33,523 bases of DNA, from positions 1-33,523 of the forward strand of contig JASJDF010000006.1 of the NCBI GenBank assembly GCA_030065715.1, written 5' to 3'. Source of the DNA: Xenococcaceae cyanobacterium MO_188.B19 (GTDB lineage: Bacteria > Cyanobacteriota > Cyanobacteriia > Cyanobacteriales > Xenococcaceae). Shown here one piece after another: positions 8,107 through 16,692 of this stretch. The position numbers and the translations under genes were made by a program. The notes beneath the pieces were generated by a model that did not search any database, had not been told where the DNA came from, and saw only the letters and a list, made by a program, of their open reading frames with translations. The first letter of the stretch is position 1. Each line of letters starts with the position of its first letter.

Positions 8107-11100
8107 CTAAGATGTTCTCATACCTCGACACACAACTCGAAAACCGCAGGTTTCGCTTTTGCCCAAATCCTCGTCGCGATAAGAAGAACGACACAACCAA
8201 GGTATACTACGCCAAGAACCCCCACGCATTACTTGAGATTTCTCTTTTTCTCCATATAACCGTGCACTACCATCAGTTGGAGCGTTATCATAGCCTTTGT
8301 GCCAAATGTCTAAACACCTCTCCCAAACGTTGCCGTGCATATCGTATAATCCCCAAGTGTTAGGATAAAAAGTTCCTACAGGAGTTGTTTCTTTTCTATT
8401 TTTACCTTTTGGTCCATAGTTGTACGATCCACCTTTATAATTCACTAAATCACTGGTAATAGTTTCTCCAAAGTAAAATGGAGTTGTTGTTCCGGCTCGA
8501 CACGCATATTCCCACTCCGCTTCTGTTGGCAAACGATAGGATTTTCCTGTTGCCTGAGAAAGGCGTAAGCAAAACTCCTCTGCATCAACTTCGGAAACTC
8601 TTTCCACTGGTCGTTGATCACCTTTAAATTTTGATGGATTTGCCTCTAAATCTTTGAAAACTTTTGGCATTGCGGCTACTTTTCTCCACTGTGCTTGAGT
8701 TACAGGATATTGACCCATCCAAAACTCTGGTATTTTGACTAAATGTTGTGGTTTTTCGCTATCAGTATTAGGATTATAGCCAAAAGCACCATCATTTTCA
8801 TTAGGATGACACTCTGTATCAGGACAGCCCATCATAAAACTACCTGACGGAATTTTTACCATAGTTAAGATGACACCCTCACTTAAATTCTCCTTAAAAC
8901 AACTATTTCTCATAGCTTTAGCTTTCCTTTGAATAGCATAAAGATTTTTTTTCTCTAAGCCCATTCCTAAGACGTTACCTTCCACAACAATTCTTGTTTT
9001 TCCAATAACTTTATCGGTCAAATTTACTATCACAGTCTCAAAATTAAAGTTTTCGGATAATACTTGTGAAGATATAGACGAATTCAATTCATCTTGTTGT
9101 CTGCACTGCTCCTTGTATAATGCTTCTGCTTTTTGTCTTTCACGTCGTTCCTGTTCTTCCGCTTCTTGTTGCTTACGTTGTGCCTCAGCTTCTTCCTTTT
9201 CTTTACGCTCAGTTTTTTCTCTCTGTTTACGCTCAGTTTCTTCTCTCTGTTTACGTTTAGTTTCCTGCTCAAATTGACATTTTAATTCTCTTAATTGTTC
9301 TTTCTGTACTCTTATTTCTGAGTCCAGAAGACCTCGTAAAACAAAATTATTATCAAAAGGTTTTCTTTTGTTCTGATGCCATTTTTCAAAAGCTTGTTTT
9401 GCTTCAGGTGTATCAATTTCTTTTAAGGATTTAGCCGCAACATCGCAAACTCGTTTGAGTAACCATAAGCCTCCTGGACGTTCTGTATCATTCAGCAGAT
9501 TGATCAAACTGGTTACAACAGTTGTACATTGATTTTTTCCTAGGGCTTCAGCAGAAGTTGCACGGATTTTAGCTTGAGCATTCCCTAAACAGTCAGTTAA
9601 GCCAGAAATAGCTAAAGTTTTAACTAAATCAGAAATATCAGGATTAGAAGCGATATCTTCAAGGATACTGACAGAAAATAACCTTATTTCTTCATTATCA
9701 TTATTAAGAGATTCAAACAAGGCTTGAAATACACTATGATAATCTTGAGCTTCTATAACTGCTTCACAAGCAGTAAGGCGAACATCTTTATCTGAATCTT
9801 GTAGAACTTTGCTAAGGATTGGTGATATTTCACTGCTACCAAATTTTTTCAGTGATTTGATAGCTGTTCTACGTACTTCTACTTGTGAGTCAGCTAAGGC
9901 CTCAATCAAGCCAGAAACACAAGCTTTATCTTTTAAATTAGATTTTGAAAACGAGCCAAGCTTCTCAGCAGCAAACTGACGGACGTTGGGTTCATGATGT
10001 TGCAAGGCTGAAACTAAATGTGGTAAGGCAGCAGTCTTTCTTCCAACCCTACAAAAAGCTTTGAAAGCAGCTAGACGAACAGAAGAACTGGAATCAAGTA
10101 AAGCATCGCAAAAGACATTCATTATTTTAGAACTATCTCCAAATTTTTCTAGTTCTTTAAACTTTTTTAGTTCATTAATAATGAAAAGACGTACGTTCGC
10201 TTTTTCACTTAGGGGGAAAACTTCAGATAAATATTGAATAGCAGTGACATCATCTCCAATTTTTCTAATATTGTTGACTGCGAATATACGAATACTTTCA
10301 TTTTTACTGTCAATACATTGCTTAAGAGCTGGTAGAGTAGGTTTACCTATTTGCTCAAGTAAATCAGAAATATAAGCACATTTTATTTCGTTACGATAAC
10401 CATCAATTGATTTCCAAATTTTACTAAATATTGGACTTGTAATATGTTTAGTAACAGGTTTAGATAGCCATGAAGGAACTAAAAGTGATACACCTGATAA
10501 TGGCAAACCAACGATTACTCCTATAGAAAAAGATCTAGCTACTTCTGCTGGTGATATAAGACTTATATCTTTGAGCAAATCAATAATTACTTTTGCGACT
10601 ATTTCATCAGAAGCGATAACTCCACCGGTCAGACATTCTGCGGCTAAATAAGAATTCTTATTATTAAGAATATGATTTATATAATGTTCAGCCTTTTCTG
10701 AATACAATTCACATAAAATCTTGATCGCTTGATCCCATTCGCCTTCAGTTCTCCATCCAAATATATTTTGAGATAAACTAGGTTTCGATATCTTACTTAC
10801 ACTTTCTAGTTCTGCTAACTTAAGTGCAGCAAAATAATCTCGCAATAATTGATGAGAAAAGTGAATATTGCCATTCTCAACTTCTACAAGACCAGCATCT
10901 TGAGATAATTCCCATACTGTCTCACTCTGTAAACAGTTTTCAGATGACTGCTTCATTGCCTCTACAAAAGGTGCTTGCGTTGAATGATTTTTATCGATCA
11001 TATTGAAAGCAAGATTGCCTAAAATCCTTTTAGCTACTTGTATATCTGGAAGCTCTTCTGCATTTCTTAAATCTTTCTCTCGTTTCCATAACTGACGAAC

Positions 11101-12498
11101 CAATACTTCAAATAGTTGTCCTTGAGTAGAAGGTAAATCTCTTTCTCTTTCTGTTGTGTAAAAAACTATAAATGCTGTTAAAAAATAAGGATTTTGTGCT
11201 AATTGAAAAAGATGGCGATTATTATCTTTTTTATTACTATTGACTGAAGGCAATATTTTATCTAAAAATTGTTCAGTATCTGAACCTAAATATGATGTCA
11301 CAAACGCTCGAATATGTGATTCATTCATTTTCTCCATCAAAACTACTGGTAAGTCAAGTTTTAGCTCTTTGGAATAGTCTCTAACACGACAGGTAATCAC
11401 TATGTGTTTAGGGGATTTATCTGACCTTAGCCATTCACTGAGACTCTCGACTTTTTGTTTATTCTCTTGACTTTCTTGATTTATCTCATTAAGTCCATCT
11501 AAGCAAAGTAAAATATCTCCATTTATCAGGCGATGTATAGGATCATCTGCAAAAGGCCAGTTCGCACGGATGAATTCATTAATCGTTCTTTGATCAGTCC
11601 AACTAGGTAACTTCAATAGCAGAGGTAAAGGATGAGAAGCATCTCCTAGTCGTTTACAAGCAGCATTGTATGCAATACGATACAATGTGGTCGTCTTACC
11701 CATACCTGGTTCACCTAACAACACAAAGCTTTCATATTCTTGTGTCGCTTCTGAAATGTTGTTTAACGTTTTTTTCTGAATCTGGTTGTCTGCCGTTTCA
11801 CTTCCAGCATTATCAGATTGTTCTAGAATGCTAAACTCAGATCCTAATCCCCATTCTTCTGAAAGATGCCTTTTGGAACTATTCATCTTTTTAGATTGGG
11901 TATTGATATCTGCTTGGGCAGATAATTCAACAAAAGCTCTTAGACTTTTCTTCCTTTCCAAGTTGGCACAGAATTCATTAAGATAATGCTCCTCAAGGAT
12001 TGCAGGGATAGCTTGATGTAAGAGAGGAGATGGTATGCAAAATCCGACTTTAATATTTGGTGATGTTTCTGCAACAACCGCCATTCCCACGACACCTTGT
12101 AATTCTTCATTCCAGATTGCTGTGCCACTGCACCCCTCGCCAAGAGAAAAACCAGTTCCGCTCTCAACTTGTAGCCAGCCACCAACACCTTTTTCTCGAA
12201 TTGAGCCATCAATCCATACACCTTCGTCATAATCATTGAGAAAACCGAATGCTCTAAATTTGTAATCCCATAAATTATCACGATAAACAAAATGAACAGG
12301 TTTAGCTTTAGTTGGTAAAGGACTGTCCAATTCTAAAACTGCAATATCTCCACTATCATTTGACTCTATTGGTTGCCAATGGATAACCCTAGCTGTTAAA
12401 CGTTCTGAATTAATTTGAGGAAAGTCCAAATATAATTGCTCTTGAGGTGGTGAAATACTTTGAGCAATATTCAACGCATCCTCTACTACAATTTTCAT
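8107..12498 (-). CDS. Trypsin-like / NACHT NTPase / HEAT / FGE-sulfatase multidomain protein, candidate conflict-system protein
   Basis: 1463 residues. (1) Residues 1-175 are a trypsin-like serine protease domain lacking its first part: catalytic Asp at GD51IAVLELDSPLP and Ser124 in EGCSGTAIW are present, but the CAH motif that precedes VVEDAL in relatives is missing; the ORF starts MKI-VVEDAL with an in-frame TAA immediately upstream (12499-12501). (2) About 255-600 is a NACHT/STAND-type NTPase: Walker A GEPGMGKT 262-269, Walker B LLCLDGLNE 330-338, and a helical end NIHFSHQLLRDYFAALKL. (3) About 720-1010 are HEAT-like repeats (VRLAAFKAF, VRQFAAEKL, VRRTAIKSL, VRLTACEAV). (4) About 1070-1140 is a K/E/Q/R-rich coiled coil. 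(5) About 1205-1460 is an FGE-sulfatase/SUMF1 C-type-lectin-like domain (PSGSFMMGCPD, RLPTEAEWEYACRAG, GLYDMHGNVWE, RGGSW, CGFRVVC). Such domain chains are known in bacterial NLR-like defence proteins; the sensing role of the C-terminus and the protease effector role are inference. Only one of the two FGE active-site cysteines seems present, so it is probably a binding domain, not an enzyme. No clear ribosome site precedes the ATG. Confidence 0.88.
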   Translation of the reverse strand: MKIVVEDALNIAQSISPPQEQLYLDFPQINSERLTARVIHWQPIESNDSGDIAVLELDSPLPTKAKPVHFVYRDNLWDYKFRAFGFLNDYDEGVWIDGSIREKGVGGWLQVESGTGFSLGEGCSGTAIWNEELQGVVGMAVVAETSPNIKVGFCIPSPLLHQAIPAILEEHYLNEFCANLERKKSLRAFVELSAQADINTQSKKMNSSKRHLSEEWGLGSEFSILEQSDNAGSETADNQIQKKTLNNISEATQEYESFVLLGEPGMGKTTTLYRIAYNAACKRLGDASHPLPLLLKLPSWTDQRTINEFIRANWPFADDPIHRLINGDILLCLDGLNEINQESQENKQKVESLSEWLRSDKSPKHIVITCRVRDYSKELKLDLPVVLMEKMNESHIRAFVTSYLGSDTEQFLDKILPSVNSNKKDNNRHLFQLAQNPYFLTAFIVFYTTERERDLPSTQGQLFEVLVRQLWKREKDLRNAEELPDIQVAKRILGNLAFNMIDKNHSTQAPFVEAMKQSSENCLQSETVWELSQDAGLVEVENGNIHFSHQLLRDYFAALKLAELESVSKISKPSLSQNIFGWRTEGEWDQAIKILCELYSEKAEHYINHILNNKNSYLAAECLTGGVIASDEIVAKVIIDLLKDISLISPAEVARSFSIGVIVGLPLSGVSLLVPSWLSKPVTKHITSPIFSKIWKSIDGYRNEIKCAYISDLLEQIGKPTLPALKQCIDSKNESIRIFAVNNIRKIGDDVTAIQYLSEVFPLSEKANVRLFIINELKKFKELEKFGDSSKIMNVFCDALLDSSSSVRLAAFKAFCRVGRKTAALPHLVSALQHHEPNVRQFAAEKLGSFSKSNLKDKACVSGLIEALADSQVEVRRTAIKSLKKFGSSEISPILSKVLQDSDKDVRLTACEAVIEAQDYHSVFQALFESLNNDNEEIRLFSVSILEDIASNPDISDLVKTLAISGLTDCLGNAQAKIRATSAEALGKNQCTTVVTSLINLLNDTERPGGLWLLKRVCDVAAKSLKEIDTPEAKQAFEKWHQNKRKPFDNNFVLRGLLDSEIRVQKEQLRELKCQFEQETKRKQREETERKQREKTERKEKEEAEAQRKQQEAEEQERRERQKAEALYKEQCRQQDELNSSISSQVLSENFNFETVIVNLTDKVIGKTRIVVEGNVLGMGLEKKNLYAIQRKAKAMRNSCFKENLSEGVILTMVKIPSGSFMMGCPDTECHPNENDGAFGYNPNTDSEKPQHLVKIPEFWMGQYPVTQAQWRKVAAMPKVFKDLEANPSKFKGDQRPVERVSEVDAEEFCLRLSQATGKSYRLPTEAEWEYACRAGTTTPFYFGETITSDLVNYKGGSYNYGPKGKNRKETTPVGTFYPNTWGLYDMHGNVWERCLDIWHKGYDNAPTDGSARLYGEKEKSQVMRGGSWRSIPWLCRSSYRDEDLGKSETCGFRVVCRGMRTS

Positions 12499-12638
12499 TT
12501 AGCTTATCTGTTCTACTTTATTAAAGTTTTCTACTCCCAAAATATATATGACCTTCCTTTATATTACAAGTAATCTGAAGCTTTAATTCTGATAGTTCCT
12601 TAAATTAGAAAATTAAGAATTTCCTCTTATTCTTTAAT

Positions 12639-12770
12639 TTAATGCTTTGCTGGTGATGGTTGATTTTTTTTGTGATATTTGAGAATCAGACTTATCTTTG
12701 CTGACAATTGCCCAATAACATCGAAACGAGGAATGTTCTCACAATCTAAGAGTAAAATACTGGCTTTCAT
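12639..12770 (-). pseudogene. NYN/PIN-like nuclease N-terminal scrap (43 codons)
   Basis: ATG at 12770 to TAA at 12639. The start MKASILLLDCENIPRFDVIG resembles the first strand of NYN/PIN-fold RNases, where the LLLDCENI-type motif carries the first metal-binding Asp. The rest (ISLILKYHKKNQPSPAKH) loses any similarity and ends early. A complete domain would need about 140 residues. Probably debris next to the 5'-truncated NACHT gene; a short functional peptide cannot be excluded. Confidence 0.35.
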
Positions 12771-12982
12771 CTTCAGCGATATTTTAGCCAATTAGCATCT
12801 ATTCAATAAACAATAATTAAGACAATATAAAATACCTTTTTGAAGGCTTACGTCGTAGAAGTTTAAATATCAAATTCATAATTTATCCCTCTTTTATGAC
12901 TATGGGATAAAAAAATAAAAATTCAATCTTGAAAAGGTTACGATATAAGAATCTCAGCATTTTTTTCTATTATTTATTTGCT

Positions 12983-13012
12983 TCCCTGGCTTGGCGATCG
13001 CCAAGCCAGGGA
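12983..13012. repeat. Perfect 30-bp palindrome centred on HIP1
   Basis: Left arm TCCCTGGCTTGGCGA (12983-12997) is exactly reverse-complementary to TCGCCAAGCCAGGGA (12998-13012). The centre is the octamer GCGATCGC. It lies in a gene-free stretch (12771-13168). Confidence 0.95.
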
Positions 13013-13107
13013 CAATTGACCAATCTCAATGGAAATAAGGACTCTAGAAAAGCCTTTACAAAAGTTAATCCTAAAGTAACAAAAGAGGGATTATACATTG
13101 ATTTTAA

Positions 13108-13131
13108 AAATCGGATTTCGTATAAATAGGG
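13108..13131 (+). repeat. Direct repeat copy 2 bounding the dnaB/NACHT block
   Basis: AAATCGGATTTCGTATAA at 13108-13125 matches 7648-7665 at 17 of 18 positions and in the same orientation. It lies 44 bases before the phytol-kinase-like gene. Confidence 0.55.
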
Positions 13132-13168
13132 CTTAAGCTTTATCTCCCAGTAACAACCAGCAAATTAA

Positions 13169-13867
13169 ATGACTAGTACTTTGACAAGCTATTTTAATCA
13201 GTCTTTCTATCCCTTAACTATTATTTTTGTCTATCTTGTGATTCTGGTGATTATTTCCGAAACATTAAATCGTTTTATTAATAACGATCCAGAATTAACT
13301 AGGAAAGTAGTTCATATTGGCAGTGGTAATGTAATTCTACTCGCTTGGTGGTTGCATATCCCTGGCTCAATTATTGTTGCTGCTGCGGTTATCGCTTCTA
13401 TAATAGCTCTGACTTCCTATTTTTTACCAATTCTTCCCAGTATTAACAGTGTAGGGCGTAAAAGCTTGGGTACGCTATTTTATGCCATTAGTATTGGTAT
13501 TTTAGCTCAGGTTTTTTGGCAAGACTATCCCCAATATACCGCGCTCGGTATTCTAGTTATGGCATGGGGTGACGGTATGGCTGCCATTATTGGTCAACGT
13601 TTTGGCAAACATTCTTATAGGGTGTTTGATATTAATAAGAGTTGGGAAGGTTCATTAGCAATGGCTTTTGCTAGTTTTATAGTTACAAGTTTAATCTTAG
13701 TATTAACTCAAGGAAATACCCCACAAACTTATTCAATAGCAGCAATTGTAGCCATAATTGCTACGGCTTTAGAAGCTTTTTCTAAACTAGGAATTGATAA
13801 TCTTACTGTTCCTTTGGGTAGTGCCAGCTTATGTTACTTTTGCAGTCAAGTTTTCTTAAGTATATGA
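13169..13867 (+). CDS. Phytol/dolichol-kinase-family membrane protein (CTP-dependent polyprenol kinase)
   Basis: 232 residues, about seven membrane segments, no large soluble part. Family motifs are present: ELTRKVVHIGSGN (about 42-54), SVGRKSLGTLFYAIS (about 92-107), MAWGDGMAAIIGQRFGKH (about 129-147) and NKSWEGSLAMAFASF (about 154-169). In cyanobacteria and plants (VTE5-type) this family phosphorylates phytol with CTP for tocopherol and chlorophyll recycling; related members act on dolichol or farnesol. The substrate here is inferred from the organism type. ATG 13169 starts right at the first membrane helix, as in relatives. It is a single gene, with only a small ORF downstream on the same strand. 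Confidence 0.82.
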   Translation: MTSTLTSYFNQSFYPLTIIFVYLVILVIISETLNRFINNDPELTRKVVHIGSGNVILLAWWLHIPGSIIVAAAVIASIIALTSYFLPILPSINSVGRKSLGTLFYAISIGILAQVFWQDYPQYTALGILVMAWGDGMAAIIGQRFGKHSYRVFDINKSWEGSLAMAFASFIVTSLILVLTQGNTPQTYSIAAIVAIIATALEAFSKLGIDNLTVPLGSASLCYFCSQVFLSI

Positions 13868-13954
13868 GAATAGCTAATCAAGAAAGATTTACAATTATCT
13901 TATAGTTGCAGTTGCTCTGTATTAAAACAGGGAACTATTTAGTGGATACACACC

Positions 13955-14074
13955 ATGAATAACCCAAATCAACCTCCCAGAAACGAAATTGATGTAGATG
14001 CAGGAACTTTACTCTTAATAATCTCGGCTTTAATTCTAGTTCCTCTACTATTTACTGGCTTTTTCTCTCATTGA
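13955..14074 (+). CDS. Small single-span membrane protein (39 aa), hypothetical
   Basis: ATG 13955 to TGA 14072-14074. The polar N-terminus MNNPNQPPRNEIDVDAGT is followed by one membrane helix LLLIISALILVPLLFTGFF. Too short for standard gene calling but protein-like. It lies 87 bp after the phytol-kinase-like gene on the same strand and may share its transcript. I do not recognise it as a known photosystem or cytochrome b6f subunit. Confidence 0.5.
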   Translation: MNNPNQPPRNEIDVDAGTLLLIISALILVPLLFTGFFSH

Positions 14075-14280
14075 TGGGGAAGTTAATTATAATTACATCC
14101 ATTAGAATTAATTTTTTACCAAGAGAAAAAACATATTTTTCTAATATATAAAAGCGTCTTTTATTCATTGAGTAGAAAATAACTTTGTGATTTAAGTCAC
14201 AGCGTTTTTGTATTGGTTTACTTGAGAATTGAAAAGTAATAGTGAAGTAATTGTTAAATTCTTAAAATTAATTTTATTTA

Positions 14281-14534
14281 TGGATAGTAAGGTTAAAACA
14301 TCAACTTGGTTAGAGTTGGCGGAATATTTATCTCTTGGGAGTTTGTTTTTTGGAGTAATTACAACAGTAATAACCAAAGAAATTTTATACTTATTTATTC
14401 CTCTATCTTTTACTTTCTTATTTAATACTATTAATATTCAAAAATACAAAAAAAATAATCGATTAGTTTTAACGGAACTTCAACAAAATCATAAAAACTA
14501 TAATGATATTGGCTCTTCTACAACAAAGGGGTAA
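14281..14534 (+). pseudogene. Cyanobacterial small membrane protein, truncated at the IS element
   Basis: From ATG 14281 the chain MDSKVKTSTWLELAEYLSLG, then a two-helix hydrophobic region (FFGVITTVITKEILYLFIPL) and LFNTINIQKYKKNNR, resembles the N-terminus of a cyanobacterial family that normally continues into a long coiled-coil region. Here the frame ends (STTKG, then TAA) exactly inside the palindrome at the left end of the ISL3 element. The upstream TTG at 14229 is a less likely start. The insertion most simply cut the gene. Confidence 0.5.
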
Positions 14535-14563
14535 AATGTAGCTTAAGCTACATTTTACCCCTT
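14526..14563. repeat. Perfect 38-bp palindrome at the left end of the ISL3 element
   Basis: Left arm AAGGGGTAAAATGTAGCTT (14526-14544) is exactly complementary to 14545-14563. It ends 8 bp before the transposase ATG. It may be the left terminal repeat itself, two abutted IS ends, or a hairpin limiting read-through into the transposase. Confidence 0.9.
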
Positions 14564-14571
14564 CAAGAAAA

Positions 14572-15719
14572 ATGGATATTCATTTAGACAATTTATTGGG
14601 ATTACCAAATGTGACAGTTTTTACTTGTTATCAAAAAGAAGGATTTCTAATTCTAGAACTAGAATTAATCAATCAATTTATCAATTGTCCATATTGTCAT
14701 AAATCCACCGATAATGTCCACCAAAATCGTCCAATTTTAGTCAGAGATTTATCAATTTGTGGACAGAGAGTATATCTAAAAATACCTCGTCGTCAATTTG
14801 ATTGCTCTAATTGTCAAAAAGTTTTCACAGAACAACTGTCTTTTCGAGAAACCCGAAGACAATATACAATTAGGTATGAAGAATATATCTACGAAAAAGT
14901 CAAAGAATTAACCGTAGAACAAGTGGCTAAAAATGAACAATTAAGTCCAAGAAGAGTAGATAATATTTTTCAAAGAATCGCTAAGAGAAAAAAAAAGACT
15001 GGGGACTACCAGAACGTTTAAGCTTAGATGAATTTAGTCGGAACAAAGGACAAGGAAACTATGTGACAGTAGTGAGTAATCTGGAGCAGGGGAATTTACT
15101 AGAAGTAATTGATTCACATAAAAGTAATGAAATAATTGAAAAACTAAAAGTTCAGCCTCAAGAAATTCGAGAAAATGTTAAAGAAGTCAGTGTGGATATG
15201 TGGGGTGGATTCCAGAAAGTTATTCAAGAAGTATTTCCTAATGCTTTAATTGTAATTGATAGATTTCATGTCATGCAGTTAGTCAATAAAGCTTTAAATA
15301 AAATACGTATATTATTAGGGATTAAAGGTTTAAAAAAACGCTATTTACTTTTAAAAAATAGTAAAGATTTGACTCAGTCAGAAACCCAAGAATTATCAAA
15401 ACTATTAACTTTATCTCCATGTTTGACTATTGCTTATGAACTAAAAGAAGAGCTACGTAATATTTATGAAACCAGCACAACTGTCAAGATGGGTATCAGA
15501 AAATTTAAAAAATGGTTGATTTGTGCTAGATGTTTATTTGGTAAAACAGCTGAGACTTTAAGCAAACATATTCAACAAATATGCAATTATTTTGTTAATA
15601 GAACAAATAGTGGAATAATGGAAGGAATTAATAATAAAATTAAATTAATTATTCGTCAAAGCTATGGTTTTAAAAGCTTTGATTCTTTAAGAACTAAACT
15701 ATTAGCTTGTTTATTTTAA
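14572..15719 (+). pseudogene. ISL3-family transposase, split by a -1 frameshift at A9
   Basis: Frame 1 (14572-15021) encodes the zinc-finger N-terminus (CPYCHKSTDNVHQNRP, then CSNCQKVFTEQLSFRETR) and a helix-turn-helix region ending RIAKRKKK. The catalytic part (DWGLPERLSLDEFSRNKGQG, VDMWGGFQKVIQ, VIDRFHVMQLVN, NSGIMEGINNKIK, ending KLLACLF) is in the -1 frame up to 15719. The switch point is the run 14988-14996 (nine A), which contains A-AAA-AAG in the phase of a canonical -1 slippery site (14991-14997). DDE residues (DEF, ID, ME) all appear present. Two readings: an inactivating one-base insertion in a homopolymer, or programmed frameshifting as in IS1/IS3; the second is unusual for ISL3. 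Confidence 0.85.
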
Positions 15720-15725
15720 TAAGAT

Positions 15726-16394
15726 TTATTTATCACCATAGGTGCAGGAGAGCCGAAAATTGCGTGCGCCAATACTATAAAGAATTTCTACTGTTTGAGT
15801 CAGATTTTTGACGGATTCTTCAGGATTAGCATCTGACACAATTTGATAGTCATTTGCACCTCCCCAAATAATATATAGAGCATCCTGATTTGCTGGTTGA
15901 TTAGCTTGAAAAAGGTCTGCTGCAAAAACATTAACTTGGGTCAAAATACCAGGAATTAGTGTTCCCGCTTCTCCAGCACCAGAGAATCCTGTTTGCGCTC
16001 CGCCAAAAGCAAAGTTAACGCTATTATCTGCGGTTGATCCATTAAAATTGAAGTTAATTCCTGGTTCGGGAAATAGAGTAATAGGGCTTGATGTTAGTTC
16101 TGTTGAGGGAATTAAATTTAATTCCAGTTTTGCTGCCAAAAAATCTACCCATACTAAACCATCAGCAAACCTTCCATCCTTATCATAAGGAGGGACTGGA
16201 GGGATAACAGGAACATCAATACCTAAAACCTCAGTAAATGGTTGCACTGCTTGGGTAACGTTAAATATATTACCTGGATCGGATAGACTATCCCCAAAAA
16301 CATATGCTTGGCTAAAACCCAGTGCTTCTGCCTCAGTACAAACTACAAAAGGGACTAGAGAAAACAGTGCTACTGATAATAATTTATGTTTCAT
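15726..16394 (-). pseudogene. GDSL/SGNH-family lipase-esterase, C-terminus lost
   Basis: 222 residues with a signal peptide (MKHKLLSVALFSLVPFVVCT, then EAEA). Block I YVFGDSLSDPGN contains the nucleophile Ser36. Block II-like VNFAFGGAQTG and block III YIIWGGANDY near residue 181 are present. Block V (DxxH), which supplies the catalytic Asp and His, should follow about 100-130 residues later but is missing. After IGARNF the sequence becomes unrelated (RLSCTYGDK) and stops at the border with the ISL3 element. The protein can be exported but should not be catalytically competent. ATG 16394 is supported by the signal peptide. Confidence 0.85.
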
Positions 16395-16692
16395 TGTCCA
16401 AGGTGCTTGCTACCCTAGTTGAAAAATTTTTATGTGGCTATTTAAATGCTTCAATTTCAAGTGATGTAAACCGTTGAAAATTTTCTTACGGTGTTACTTA
16501 ACATCTATCCCATCATCTCAAGAAACCCTGATAAGTACTGTGAAGTTTGTATTAAGATTGTATGTCTAAATAGTGAAGTGATTATATCTGCTTTTTTATA
16601 CTTTATATTACCCAGGGTAAGAGGGTCTCAACCTAGATTGACAAATGGGTGAGAAACGATCTCCAACAACAATCAATAATTGACCATTAATT

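Larger units (their letters stand above)
14526..15719 (+). mobile_element. ISL3-family insertion sequence, right end not found
   Basis: The element consists of a palindromic left end (14526-14563) and a single transposase frame that runs to 15719. No inverted copy of the left end appears after 15719; within about 40 bases the sequence becomes the broken GDSL hydrolase gene. The genes on the two sides are different and both truncated, so a deletion beside the element is likely. Confidence 0.75.

Noticed and set aside
7992-8363. Plus-strand ORFs antisense to the end of the NACHT-type gene (also 8047-8259 and minus 7904-8200)
   Set aside because: They are antisense shadows of the FGE domain or of the DnaB fragment; the coding frames with clear homology are the ones annotated.
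12929-13129. 66-codon plus ORF spanning the HIP1 palindrome
   Set aside because: The start is TTG, the middle (LAWRSPSQGQL) is merely the translated palindrome and the end is the direct repeat; no protein family pattern.
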